Shown here: positions 56,675 through 64,000 of the stretch, piece after piece
Position numbering within the stretch: the stretch's first letter is position 1
Layout: each line of letters starts with the position of its first letter
Notes under the pieces: model-generated
The model's input: the letters and a program-made list of their open reading frames with translations, nothing else
What the model was told of the DNA's origin: nothing
Databases searched by the model: none
Position numbers and translations under genes: made by a program
DNA from: Pedobacter mucosus
GTDB lineage: Bacteria > Bacteroidota > Bacteroidia > Sphingobacteriales > Sphingobacteriaceae
Assembly (NCBI RefSeq): GCF_022200785.1
Contig: NZ_CP087585.1
Location: 2,170,001 to 2,234,000 of the forward strand
Direction: 5' to 3'
DNA length: 64,000 bases

Positions 56675-57760
56675 TTACTTTTTCTCGCTTGTTAATTTTT
56701 TTATCAAGTCTGTTTCTTCTTTTAAATAGGGAGTTCCATCTGCTTTAAAAATTTCGTGGAACCATAATTTGGGTTCTGCTCCATTAGCAATTGGCGTATC
56801 CCATTGGTACTTGGTATTGGTTTTTCCATCTACAAAGCCCCAATTAATGGCCATTACATTTTCTTTTTTTAGCATCGGCAAGGTGTTGATAAATGTACTA
56901 TTTCGGGTGCGTGCCATATATTCTGTACAAAGAAGTGGTTTATTATAAAACTTCAGCAGTTCTATGGTACGCAAATGTTGTTCTGGGCCATCATAGCAGT
57001 GATAGGAAATAACGTCTGAATTGGCCAACTGAAACCTGTTTAGTTTATTAAAACTGCCACCCCAATTCCAAAGACCTGCAGTTATTGGTTGATCTGGACT
57101 TACAGAACGCGCCCAAGTAAAAATTGCAGTAAGCAAAGGCATGGTTTGTTCAACTTTACCGCTATTACCAGGCTCGTTATAAAGATCCCATAGTAAGATG
57201 CGCTTATCATGTGCGAAGGTTTTTAAAATGTCTTTCACATAAATTTCTAATGCTGGAAAATTTGCTATTTCCTTATAGGCGGGATCTCCAGGATCTTGCA
57301 TCCAGCCTGAATTATGAATTCCCAACTTCTTTTCTGGTTGTTTACCCATCTGTGGAACCTTATTCCAGCAATCATCAAAAAAAACAAAAAATGGTTTAAT
57401 ATGGTGTTTATCTGCAATGGCCAAAAATTGATTTATACGAGATTTAAAACGAGCGGCGTCTGCTTTATAGGCCAAACTATGTAAAAAAACACGCATGGTG
57501 TTCATGCCTATCCCTTCTGCTAAAGTCAGTTCTTTATCAATAGAAGCGATATCAAAGGTACCTGCCTGCCACATTTCTAACTGATTAATTGCACTCGCAG
57601 GAATGTAGTTGGCACCAACCAGCCAGGGTTGTTGTTTGTACCATGTTTTTGCTTTGTCGGCTGTCCATACTTTTTCCGGAGCGATTACACTGGTTTGCGC
57701 AAAAGATGTAATGCTTAAAGTTAAGCCTAAAAGGACTAAGGGTATTAGTTTTAATTTCAT
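56675..57760 (-). CDS. GH5-like (clan A) glycoside hydrolase
   Basis: 361 residues with a signal peptide (MKLKLIPLVLLGLTLSITSFAQ). A TIM barrel with acid/base Glu196 (LWDLYNEPGNSG) and nucleophile Glu280 (PLLCTEYMART) at the strand 4 and 7 positions marks clan GH-A. Proteins of this sort are often annotated 1,4-beta-xylanase or cellulase family, but I cannot set the subfamily. It starts the operon with DUF1080 and Gfo/Idh. Boxes A and B lie upstream. Confidence 0.82.
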   Translation of the reverse strand: MKLKLIPLVLLGLTLSITSFAQTSVIAPEKVWTADKAKTWYKQQPWLVGANYIPASAINQLEMWQAGTFDIASIDKELTLAEGIGMNTMRVFLHSLAYKADAARFKSRINQFLAIADKHHIKPFFVFFDDCWNKVPQMGKQPEKKLGIHNSGWMQDPGDPAYKEIANFPALEIYVKDILKTFAHDKRILLWDLYNEPGNSGKVEQTMPLLTAIFTWARSVSPDQPITAGLWNWGGSFNKLNRFQLANSDVISYHCYDGPEQHLRTIELLKFYNKPLLCTEYMARTRNSTFINTLPMLKKENVMAINWGFVDGKTNTKYQWDTPIANGAEPKLWFHEIFKADGTPYLKEETDLIKKLTSEKK

Positions 57761-57814
57761 TTAATGTTGCTGTGTTTTCCAAATAAAACGCGCTAATAAT
57801 GGGTAGAATCTGCT

Positions 57815-57833
57815 TACGGTTTATGATTTGGTT
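57815..57833 (-). promoter_or_regulatory. box A upstream of GH5-like operon
   Basis: TACGGTTTATGATTTGGTT on the + strand, 54 bases from the start codon of the minus-strand gene. It matches 48619-48637 in 17 of 19 positions. Confidence 0.55.
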
Positions 57834-57882
57834 TTCTTAGGTTTCAAAGTAAACCAATGAAATTTGCAAAATCTGTTCAACC

Positions 57883-57900
57883 TTTTGTCGAATTGTCTCA
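57883..57900. promoter_or_regulatory. box B in the GH5-like / GH43 divergent region
   Basis: TTTTGTCGAATTGTCTCA, 122 bases from the GH5-like start and 222 from the GH43 start. It is flanked by CAACC and GGTTAACAACGGTTGAC repeats. The 57761-58122 gap holds no gene. Confidence 0.5.
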
Positions 57901-58122
57901 TGATGGTTAACAACGGTTGACTTCACTTCCTATTGAACTATATTCGTTCCACTTAGATTACAAAATGTCACTAGGCAGTTGATTAACCGTCCACTGGAAA
58001 GGATAACAACCAGATCATTTACTAAAACCATAACACCCTGTTTATAGTGATATAAAAATATACCAAAATAATTAAAAGCAATCACGAAGTCCCTAAGGAC
58101 GGTCTCTAGAAAAGCATAAAAA

Positions 58123-59760
58123 ATGAGAAAAACCTATACTTTGCCCCTTATATTCATATTCATTTATTTTTACGCTTGCACGGTTAAGCGAACTGATTCG
58201 GGTGCACAAAATCAACCAATAGTAAAAAGTGCTTTAATCAATCCAGCGTTACCGGGAGATAACCCCGACCCGTCAGTAATCCGCATCGGCAATGTATATT
58301 ATGCAACATCAACCACCAACGAATGGGCACCTTGTTTTACCATATACAAATCAACCGATCTTAAAACTTGGACTCTTATCAACCATGTATTTCCAGAAGG
58401 CTCGAAAGATATGAAAGCAGCATGGGGGGAAAACAAGTTTTGGGCTTCAGAACTTTCGTATGATGCCCGTCAAAATAAAATATACGCCTACTATACCGCC
58501 CATAAAAAGAACGTTTCGGGAAATGCTGGCTTGCAATGTGGAGTTGCTTGGATTGATGCAGACAAAATTGAAACAGGCAAATTCACGGACAATGGCCCTA
58601 TAATTGTCGAAAAAGATTGCGGTGCTATTGATGCTTTTGAACTGATAGATAAAGGGAAAATTTATACATTTTGGAAAAATGACGGCAATGGCTGCGGACA
58701 AGAAACTTGGATCTGGATGCAGGAAATGAATGAAAGCCGCACCAAACTAATCGGCGAGAAAAAAAGACTATTTACCGCTAGTCAGCCTTGGGAAAACAAG
58801 CTAGTAGAAGGCGCTTGCTTTTTCAAAAAAGGAAAATATTACTATAGTCTCTATGCAGTAGGTGGCTGCTGCGATTCGCTCTGCAACTATAAAACTGGAA
58901 TTGCCCGAACGAAAGATTTGGCCAGTGGAAAGTGGGAAAAATACGAAAAAAATCCAGTTATGGTTGGTAATGATAACTGGAAATGTCCTGGGCACGGAAC
59001 AGTGGTGGAAACTCCGGATGGCAAATTATATATGCTCTATCACGCTTTTAACAAGGACTATAACGTTTTTGTAGGACGAGAGGGTGTAATAGAAGAGATG
59101 GTAATGAGCGAAGATGGCTGGCCGCTATTACACAATTCAACTATTGCCAACAGACCAGTTGCAGATATGAATTTTCACGATGATTTTACTAAAGATGCAA
59201 GATTGAGCCTTGTGTGGCAATGGCCATCAAAAATAACAAAACCCGGTTACAAATTTGATGATGGCCTCAAACTCGAGTCATCAGACGGGAACCATAAAAT
59301 GGGGACGTTTTTGGGGCAATACATGAAGACTACCAATTTGTTTATTGAAGCAGAAATCACAATCGGAAAACCACAAACCGGAATATGCCTCGGTGGAGCA
59401 ATTTTTGGAAGCAAATGGCCCGGCGAATTGGGTGGTATAGGCATAACCGCAGCTGAAAATGGATTAGTGATATTTAATAATCTTGAAAAAACATACAAGA
59501 TTATTAAACAAGACCCCACTCCCCTTTCTGGAAATGTAAAACTTGCAATGAAAATAAACAATAAAGTTTCGCAAATTGAATTTTATCAATCGCTCAATGA
59601 CAGCTGGATCAAAATTTATGAAACCAGTTTTAACGCTTCCAAATACACGCCTTGGGGAATGGGTTATAGAATTGGAATTGTCACTCTCGGAAAAAACGAC
59701 GAATACGGAATATACAAGTCATTTGAAGTGACCAATTTAGAGCCCGTATTGTCCCGTTAA
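58123..59760 (+). CDS. GH43-family lipoprotein
   Basis: 545 residues. A lipoprotein signal (LIFIFIYFYACTVKR, lipobox Cys) precedes the GH43 propeller: LPGDNPDPSVIRIGNVYYAT with the catalytic-base Asp, STDLKTWTLINHVFP, WASELSYDARQNKIYAYYT, LVEGACFFKKGKYYYSLY (the general-acid Glu is probably in VEGA), and CPGHGTVVETPDG. Residues about 350-540 are a concanavalin-like domain as in beta-xylosidases. It is probably an exo-acting xylosidase or arabinofuranosidase on the surface or in the periplasm. Confidence 0.9.
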   Translation: MRKTYTLPLIFIFIYFYACTVKRTDSGAQNQPIVKSALINPALPGDNPDPSVIRIGNVYYATSTTNEWAPCFTIYKSTDLKTWTLINHVFPEGSKDMKAAWGENKFWASELSYDARQNKIYAYYTAHKKNVSGNAGLQCGVAWIDADKIETGKFTDNGPIIVEKDCGAIDAFELIDKGKIYTFWKNDGNGCGQETWIWMQEMNESRTKLIGEKKRLFTASQPWENKLVEGACFFKKGKYYYSLYAVGGCCDSLCNYKTGIARTKDLASGKWEKYEKNPVMVGNDNWKCPGHGTVVETPDGKLYMLYHAFNKDYNVFVGREGVIEEMVMSEDGWPLLHNSTIANRPVADMNFHDDFTKDARLSLVWQWPSKITKPGYKFDDGLKLESSDGNHKMGTFLGQYMKTTNLFIEAEITIGKPQTGICLGGAIFGSKWPGELGGIGITAAENGLVIFNNLEKTYKIIKQDPTPLSGNVKLAMKINNKVSQIEFYQSLNDSWIKIYETSFNASKYTPWGMGYRIGIVTLGKNDEYGIYKSFEVTNLEPVLSR

Positions 59761-59810
59761 AAAGGATTAAATAAACAGATGAATTTGCTTAAAACCTCAA
59801 ATCAACAATA

Positions 59811-61034
59811 TTATTCTTCGATGTACGCGAGATCTTTGGAAAAAGTATCTTTTATAGTGCCCAAGGCTAAAAAGGCCATCGCCAAGCTTAAAATGCCAAC
59901 GGCAATGCCTGCGTAAAGAATCGAACCATTGAAAAAGCCCTTTAAGTATTGCAGTAGAAGTGACAAGGGTACAACTGCTCCCCGTACAAAATTGGGTGCA
60001 GTTGTGGTAACGGTTGCTCGAATATTTGTGCCGAACTGCTCGGTGGCAATAGTCATAAAAATTACCCAATAACCGACAGAGAAACCCATAAATACACAAA
60101 CCGTGTAAAAGATGGTGACAGACGCCCCGTGCAACGAAAAATATAAGCCTACAGAAAGAATTGAAAGGAAAAGGTAGATATATACCACTTTTACTCTGTT
60201 TTTGAGGAACTGACTGAGCAATCCGCTAGCAATATCTCCCAGCACTAGGCCTCCGTAACAACATGCAACGGCAATGCCAGCGTTAATATCTCCTGCCACT
60301 CCCATTGCTTTCCCAAATTCGGGACAAAGGGTAATGAGGATCCCCACCACATACCAAAGTGGAACACCGATTACAATGCAGCTGAGGTATTTTTTAAATC
60401 TCGGCCAGCTTTTAAAAAGGAAAAAAAAATCTCCCCTAGCGGCATTATGCTCCTTTGCCTTACCAAACATGCCGGATTCTGATACGCCGATCCTCAACAG
60501 CAAGAGCGATAAGCCCAATCCGCCTCCAATAAAAAATGAAGTTCTCCAGTCGAATAAACGAGCGATAAAAAAAGCAGCCACTGCCCCGCTTACCCCAACG
60601 GCGGCAACAATTGTGGTGGCATAACCTCGCCTCTCTTTTGGCATTAATTCTGCGACTAACGTAATTCCGGCGCCAAGTTCGCCAGCCAAACCGAATCCGG
60701 CGATCAACCTCCAAAATGCATATGCATTAACAGAATGAACAAATCCATTCGCAATATTAGCTACAGAATAAATTAATATTGACCCGAACAGCACGGCTAG
60801 TCTTCCTTTTTTATCTCCCAATGTTCCCCAAAATACACCGCCGATGAGCAGTCCGATCATTTGAGTATTTAATAGAAAAACACCAATATCAGTCACTTCT
60901 TTTGCATTTAAGCCCAATGATTGTAGACTAGGAACACGGATAATACTAAAAAGCAGGAGGTCATAGATGTCAACGAAATAGCCTAATGCAGCAACAATAA
61001 TTGCCGCACTTACCAAAGTTTTTTGCTGTGTCAT
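59811..61034 (-). CDS. MFS transporter, sugar-type
   Basis: 407 residues with about 12 hydrophobic helices. The loop 2-3 motif is present (GVFWGTLGDKKGRLAVLFGS), with a central hydrophilic loop (AKEHNAARGDFFFLFKSWPRF). It resembles metabolite:H+ symporters of the sialic acid/sugar type. It lies 21 bases after the FAD oxidoreductase in an operon with an SGNH hydrolase, so it probably imports the product of those enzymes. The substrate is unknown. Confidence 0.88.
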   Translation of the reverse strand: MTQQKTLVSAAIIVAALGYFVDIYDLLLFSIIRVPSLQSLGLNAKEVTDIGVFLLNTQMIGLLIGGVFWGTLGDKKGRLAVLFGSILIYSVANIANGFVHSVNAYAFWRLIAGFGLAGELGAGITLVAELMPKERRGYATTIVAAVGVSGAVAAFFIARLFDWRTSFFIGGGLGLSLLLLRIGVSESGMFGKAKEHNAARGDFFFLFKSWPRFKKYLSCIVIGVPLWYVVGILITLCPEFGKAMGVAGDINAGIAVACCYGGLVLGDIASGLLSQFLKNRVKVVYIYLFLSILSVGLYFSLHGASVTIFYTVCVFMGFSVGYWVIFMTIATEQFGTNIRATVTTTAPNFVRGAVVPLSLLLQYLKGFFNGSILYAGIAVGILSLAMAFLALGTIKDTFSKDLAYIEE

Positions 61035-61055
61035 TTAAATTTTACTTATCAGCCA

Positions 61056-62732
61056 TTAAGGTCTTTCGACTAAGTTTAACCGCTGTTTCTGTTTTAATAA
61101 TTGAGATTTTAATTGGCTATAGTCAACTTCCTGAACTGCCTTTTTTCCATCTATTGCTAATGATGCTGCAGTGGCTGCCGATTCGCCCAAAATCATAAAT
61201 ACTGGTTCCATTCTTACCGAGCCATAAGCGATATGAGAGGAGGAAATACAAACCGGTACGATCAGATTTTTACATTCGGAAATTTTTGGCACAATGGCAT
61301 CATAAGAAATGCCATAAGGTTTTGGAGCTCTCACGCCAATATCTCCTTCGTTTTGAACATAGCCCTCGGGCGTAACATAACGCTGAGCATTATGCGAATC
61401 AAGGGAATATGAGCCCATTCCGATAGATTTCGGCACTTCTTTTTTACCTAGCACTTCTTTTTCGGTCAACACAAAAGAGCCAATCATTCGCCTTGCTTCA
61501 CGAACATAAATTTGGTAAGGCCAGTTTCCATTATCCTTAAACTCGTCTTTTGCAAGTCCCCAAGTACTCAACCTCTGTTGCTGATCTTTGGGAATTCTAG
61601 GATCGGTTAACATGAAATACATTAATCCCTTTTGGTAGTTTTCATGTTCTTTTACAATCTGTTTTCTTCGCTCGTAAGTTGCTTCAGGATAATCATAATT
61701 CATTCCAATAAAATCAGTGCTAAATGGACCGTGGTTATTGGTATCTGTTTTATAATTTGGCAGGGGATCATATTTATTAAAGAGTTCTTTCCATCCACTA
61801 TTAAAAACACGCACTAACAGCTCGTAATCCAATGGGTTGTAACGATCTGGTTTAGGAAACGTTACTTTATTTACAGGCAGATTACTTAAGCACATTCTGA
61901 AACAATAAGCTTGCAGTTTTTGATCTGCAGTTCCATTCGTACCTGGCACTTCGGCCGAAATTCCTGCTAGGAGGCCACTATTGTTATTTCCCGGAATTTT
62001 GTAGGGATCAATTTTAGTTGCGAAATGGTGGCCATGCTGAAAGACGAGGGCTTGCACTCCATTCCAACTTTCACCGTAAGTGGCGTTTGCCTCACGGCCA
62101 ACGTGATAATTCACTTTCGCTGCCGCCATCAGATCACCTTCGTAAGTGGCATCAATAAACACCTTTCCTGTAAATTTCTTTCCGCTTAGTGTGGTAATGG
62201 AAACGATATTCCCATCTTTTTTAATAACTCCATTTTTCCTATCAAGAAATTCGTTTCTATACAACGTTAAGTGATTTTCTTTAACGAAATCTTCCATGAT
62301 CTTTTCCGCCACATGCGGTTCAAAAATCCACATCGTTCTGTCTGCACCATCAATGGCGGGCGTACCTTGACCTTTATTTCCATAGTCCTCTTTTTTCTGA
62401 AAACTCCATGCGGTATTTTCTTGATAGTGGAGGTAAACGCGATGGTAGAATTCTCTGGATAATCCACCAATAACTTCTTTATTACCCGTATCGGTAAAAC
62501 CTAATCCAGATGATGATAGTCCACCCAAATGTTGATCTGGAGAAACGATAATCACCGTTTTCTTCATCCTTGCAGCTTGCACTGCTGCCGTAATTGCCGC
62601 AGCGTTGCCACCATAAACGATAATATCAGCGGTAAAGTCATTTTTCTTCTCTTGTGCATAAGCCATACAAAAGTTAACCTGAAGTTGGAAAAATAAAAGA
62701 CCAATTGAAATTGCAATGAATTGTTTCTTCAT
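61056..62732 (-). CDS. exported FAD-dependent oxidoreductase
   Basis: 558 residues with a signal peptide (MKKQFIAISIGLLFFQLQVN to CMAYAQ). The FAD_oxidored type (PF12831) is shown by the dinucleotide fold DIIVYGGNAAAITAAVQAAR, with GG.AA in place of GxGxxG, then HLGGLSSSGLGFTD, FIDATYEGDLMAAAKVNYHV, and the C-terminal GESAATAASLAI. Members occur in many plant-polysaccharide loci, and their reaction is mostly unknown. The start is 3 bases after the SGNH gene stop. Confidence 0.87.
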   Translation of the reverse strand: MKKQFIAISIGLLFFQLQVNFCMAYAQEKKNDFTADIIVYGGNAAAITAAVQAARMKKTVIIVSPDQHLGGLSSSGLGFTDTGNKEVIGGLSREFYHRVYLHYQENTAWSFQKKEDYGNKGQGTPAIDGADRTMWIFEPHVAEKIMEDFVKENHLTLYRNEFLDRKNGVIKKDGNIVSITTLSGKKFTGKVFIDATYEGDLMAAAKVNYHVGREANATYGESWNGVQALVFQHGHHFATKIDPYKIPGNNNSGLLAGISAEVPGTNGTADQKLQAYCFRMCLSNLPVNKVTFPKPDRYNPLDYELLVRVFNSGWKELFNKYDPLPNYKTDTNNHGPFSTDFIGMNYDYPEATYERRKQIVKEHENYQKGLMYFMLTDPRIPKDQQQRLSTWGLAKDEFKDNGNWPYQIYVREARRMIGSFVLTEKEVLGKKEVPKSIGMGSYSLDSHNAQRYVTPEGYVQNEGDIGVRAPKPYGISYDAIVPKISECKNLIVPVCISSSHIAYGSVRMEPVFMILGESAATAASLAIDGKKAVQEVDYSQLKSQLLKQKQRLNLVERP

Positions 62733-62735
62733 GAC

Positions 62736-63485
62736 TTAAGCTAAAAGTTTTTTTAAAAATGCGGGATAACTATCCTTGGTTATGGTACCGTCGCCTTTGG
62801 TAATACTATCGCCAAAGCAAACGATGTTATTTTGTGGAAGCTCTGTTAACATGATGTAATCGTATACCGTAAGTGCGATGAAGCGATAGCCATTTGCCGT
62901 TGGGTGAATTCCATCGGTAATATTTGAATTAGCTTCATTTCGAATTAGGGAATCTTTGTCCAATCCGATTTTACCAATGGCTTCGAACCGGTGGCCTAAG
63001 TCTAAGCAATGGATTTTATGCCGATCTGCTACGTTTTTGATCACGTCGTTCACCTGTTTTCTTCTACCTTGCACACCTTCTGGATCATAAAATGATGCAG
63101 GATGTCGAGTTAACAAGTGAGGTTCGTAAGTGGGTAAAATCGTCATGATTAAAATCTTGCTTCCAGTTGCTTTGATCTGTTTGACAATGGAAACCAGGTT
63201 TTTTTCATATTCGGCTAACGGAACATATTTAACACTATTCATGTCATTCGTACCCGCCATTAACACGGTTAATTTTGGCATGTAACTAAGACAATCTTTA
63301 TCGATCCTAGCTAATAAATCAATGGTATTGTTGCCTCCAACCCCAGCATTTATGACTTTGAGCTCAGTTTGATCTTGATTAGCAAAAAGGTTTTCATTGG
63401 CGTAGGACAATGTCGATTTGTTAATTAGGGTTAGACCTAAAAAAGCCGTGCTGCCAGTAATTAATTTTCTTCTGGTTAATTTCAT
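62736..63485 (-). CDS. SGNH/GDSL hydrolase with permuted block order
   Basis: 249 residues. The N-terminus MKLTRRKLITGSTAFLGLTL is a Tat-like signal. Blocks normally in the middle come first: INAGVGGNNT (48-52), MAGTNDMN (78-81), then the Asp-His pair DGIHP (Asp191, His194). The nucleophile block, normally first, is last: IVCFGDSITKGDG with Ser227, then YPAFLKKLLA and the stop. All catalytic residues are present, so a circular permutation fits. It probably de-esterifies a glycan (acetyl esterase-like). It is the first gene of the operon with the FAD oxidoreductase and MFS. Confidence 0.85.
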   Translation of the reverse strand: MKLTRRKLITGSTAFLGLTLINKSTLSYANENLFANQDQTELKVINAGVGGNNTIDLLARIDKDCLSYMPKLTVLMAGTNDMNSVKYVPLAEYEKNLVSIVKQIKATGSKILIMTILPTYEPHLLTRHPASFYDPEGVQGRRKQVNDVIKNVADRHKIHCLDLGHRFEAIGKIGLDKDSLIRNEANSNITDGIHPTANGYRFIALTVYDYIMLTELPQNNIVCFGDSITKGDGTITKDSYPAFLKKLLA

Positions 63486-63497
63486 TGTTTTTATTTT

Positions 63498-63523
63498 TTA
63501 CCCAAGGCACAAAGACACGAAGG
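63498..63523. repeat. short dispersed ACACGAAG repeat, second copy
   Basis: AAGGCACAAAGACACGAAGG matches the A-rich string at 5326-5352; a further degenerate CACCAAGGACACTAAG lies at about 63580. It lies between two minus-strand genes. Confidence 0.4.
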
Positions 63524-63643
63524 TTTGTATTAAGATTAAGCATCCAGCATAGTGCTTGGTGTTCAAATCGTTGTTTTCACCACCAAGGACACTAAGTTGG
63601 CCGCATTCAGCACATTTCCATCTCACATTTTCTATTTTACGTC

Positions 63644-64000
63644 TTAAGGTATTATCGTATAAGTAAAAACCTTATAATTTTTATCCGTTCCAATTCCCAC
63701 CTGCGTATTATTTGTCGCAGAAGTTAGGGTAACAATAATGGTTCGGTTTGCCGTCACTGCTGTATTCAATATCGTAATTGGAATATCTCCATACCACTTC
63801 CCTGCTGGGATAGTTACCGATGTAGTTGTGGGAACGGCATAATTTGTTCCTGTCACTGCGGTTCCAGAGATGGAATAATTAACTACAACATCAGCAGTTT
63901 TTAAGGTATTTACATAGACGCGAGCTACCGCTGGTGTAACGGTTACTTTTCCAGAAGCTGAATTGGTAATTGTTGTAGCTGCAGTTGATCCTGTACCGGT
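63644..64000 (-). CDS. 3' part of a cell-surface Ig/Calx-beta-like protein
   Basis: The frame is open to the window edge, so the start lies beyond 64000; the first internal GTG at 63856 is not the start. The 118 visible residues are beta-rich and Thr/Val-rich: VVVNYSISGTAVTGTNYAVP, SVTIPAGKWYGDIPITIL, NRTIIVTLTSATNN, ending FTYTIIP. This is like the N-terminal-type DUF1735/DUF4843 or Calx-beta domains of surface glycan-binding proteins. It may belong to a further SusCD locus outside the window. Confidence 0.6.
   Translation of the reverse strand, partial: TGTGSTAATTITNSASGKVTVTPAVARVYVNTLKTADVVVNYSISGTAVTGTNYAVPTTTSVTIPAGKWYGDIPITILNTAVTANRTIIVTLTSATNNTQVGIGTDKNYKVFTYTIIP

Overview
The window reads as the chromosome of a Sphingobacteriaceae member of the Bacteroidota, most likely Pedobacter or a close relative. 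The evidence is two SusC/SusD pairs, a hybrid-two-component-type regulator with a ligand-sensing propeller, a fused E1 alpha/beta 2-oxoacid dehydrogenase, a fused DAHP synthase-chorismate mutase, AT-rich DNA, weak Shine-Dalgarno signals, and TAnnTTTG-type -7 boxes before several genes. No tool was run; family names come from motifs I can read in the translations.

Region 1 (1-11.8 kb) is core metabolism. It holds aromatic amino acid genes (3' part of pheA, DAHP synthase/chorismate mutase, aroA, aroC), a DUF1684 protein, the fused branched-chain E1 subunit on the minus strand, a DUF1573 protein, an aminotransferase, a short-chain dehydrogenase and a frameshifted cutC.

Region 2 (11.8-27.2 kb) is repeat-rich and decayed. 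A dispersed family of intergenic repeats has a half copy at 5.4 kb, a half copy at 11.8 kb and a tandem array of about 0.55-0.67 kb units at 23.2-25.5 kb. Each full unit carries a ~105-nt nested-hairpin element ending in a T run. At 15.0-18.9 kb there is a REP/RAYT system: one intact RAYT transposase, one broken copy, several amplified copies of the RAYT 3' end, and six copies of a 19-nt REP. Between these lie a Cys-rich-looking minisatellite, a gene with an in-frame stop, a severed signal-peptide gene, a TlpA-like thioredoxin, a DUF6807/PmoA-like protein and a TonB-type outer-membrane barrel. At 25.6 kb the 3' end of a tRNA or tmRNA with its terminator, but no body, is followed by two small HTH genes, as at the end of an integrated element.

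Region 3 (27.2-31.6 kb) is one apparent operon: LytS-type kinase, LytTR regulator, two outer-membrane barrels and a lipid acyltransferase. A decayed ECF sigma gene follows.

Region 4 (32.2-64 kb) is a large polysaccharide utilisation locus. A minus-strand operon runs SusC-SusD-SusC-SusD-GH130-GH2-deacetylase. Separate units encode a ricin-lectin GH43, a GH105, a sensor kinase plus separate REC-AraC regulator (a split HTCS), a GH5-like enzyme with DUF1080 and a Tat-exported Gfo/Idh oxidoreductase, a second GH43, and an operon of SGNH hydrolase, FAD oxidoreductase and MFS transporter. Two shared promoter boxes at similar spacing occur upstream of the GH43-ricin and GH5-like genes, and weaker matches lie before the SusC operon and GH105. 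They are candidate binding sites of the locus regulator. The SGNH hydrolase appears circularly permuted: its GDS nucleophile block is at the C-terminus.
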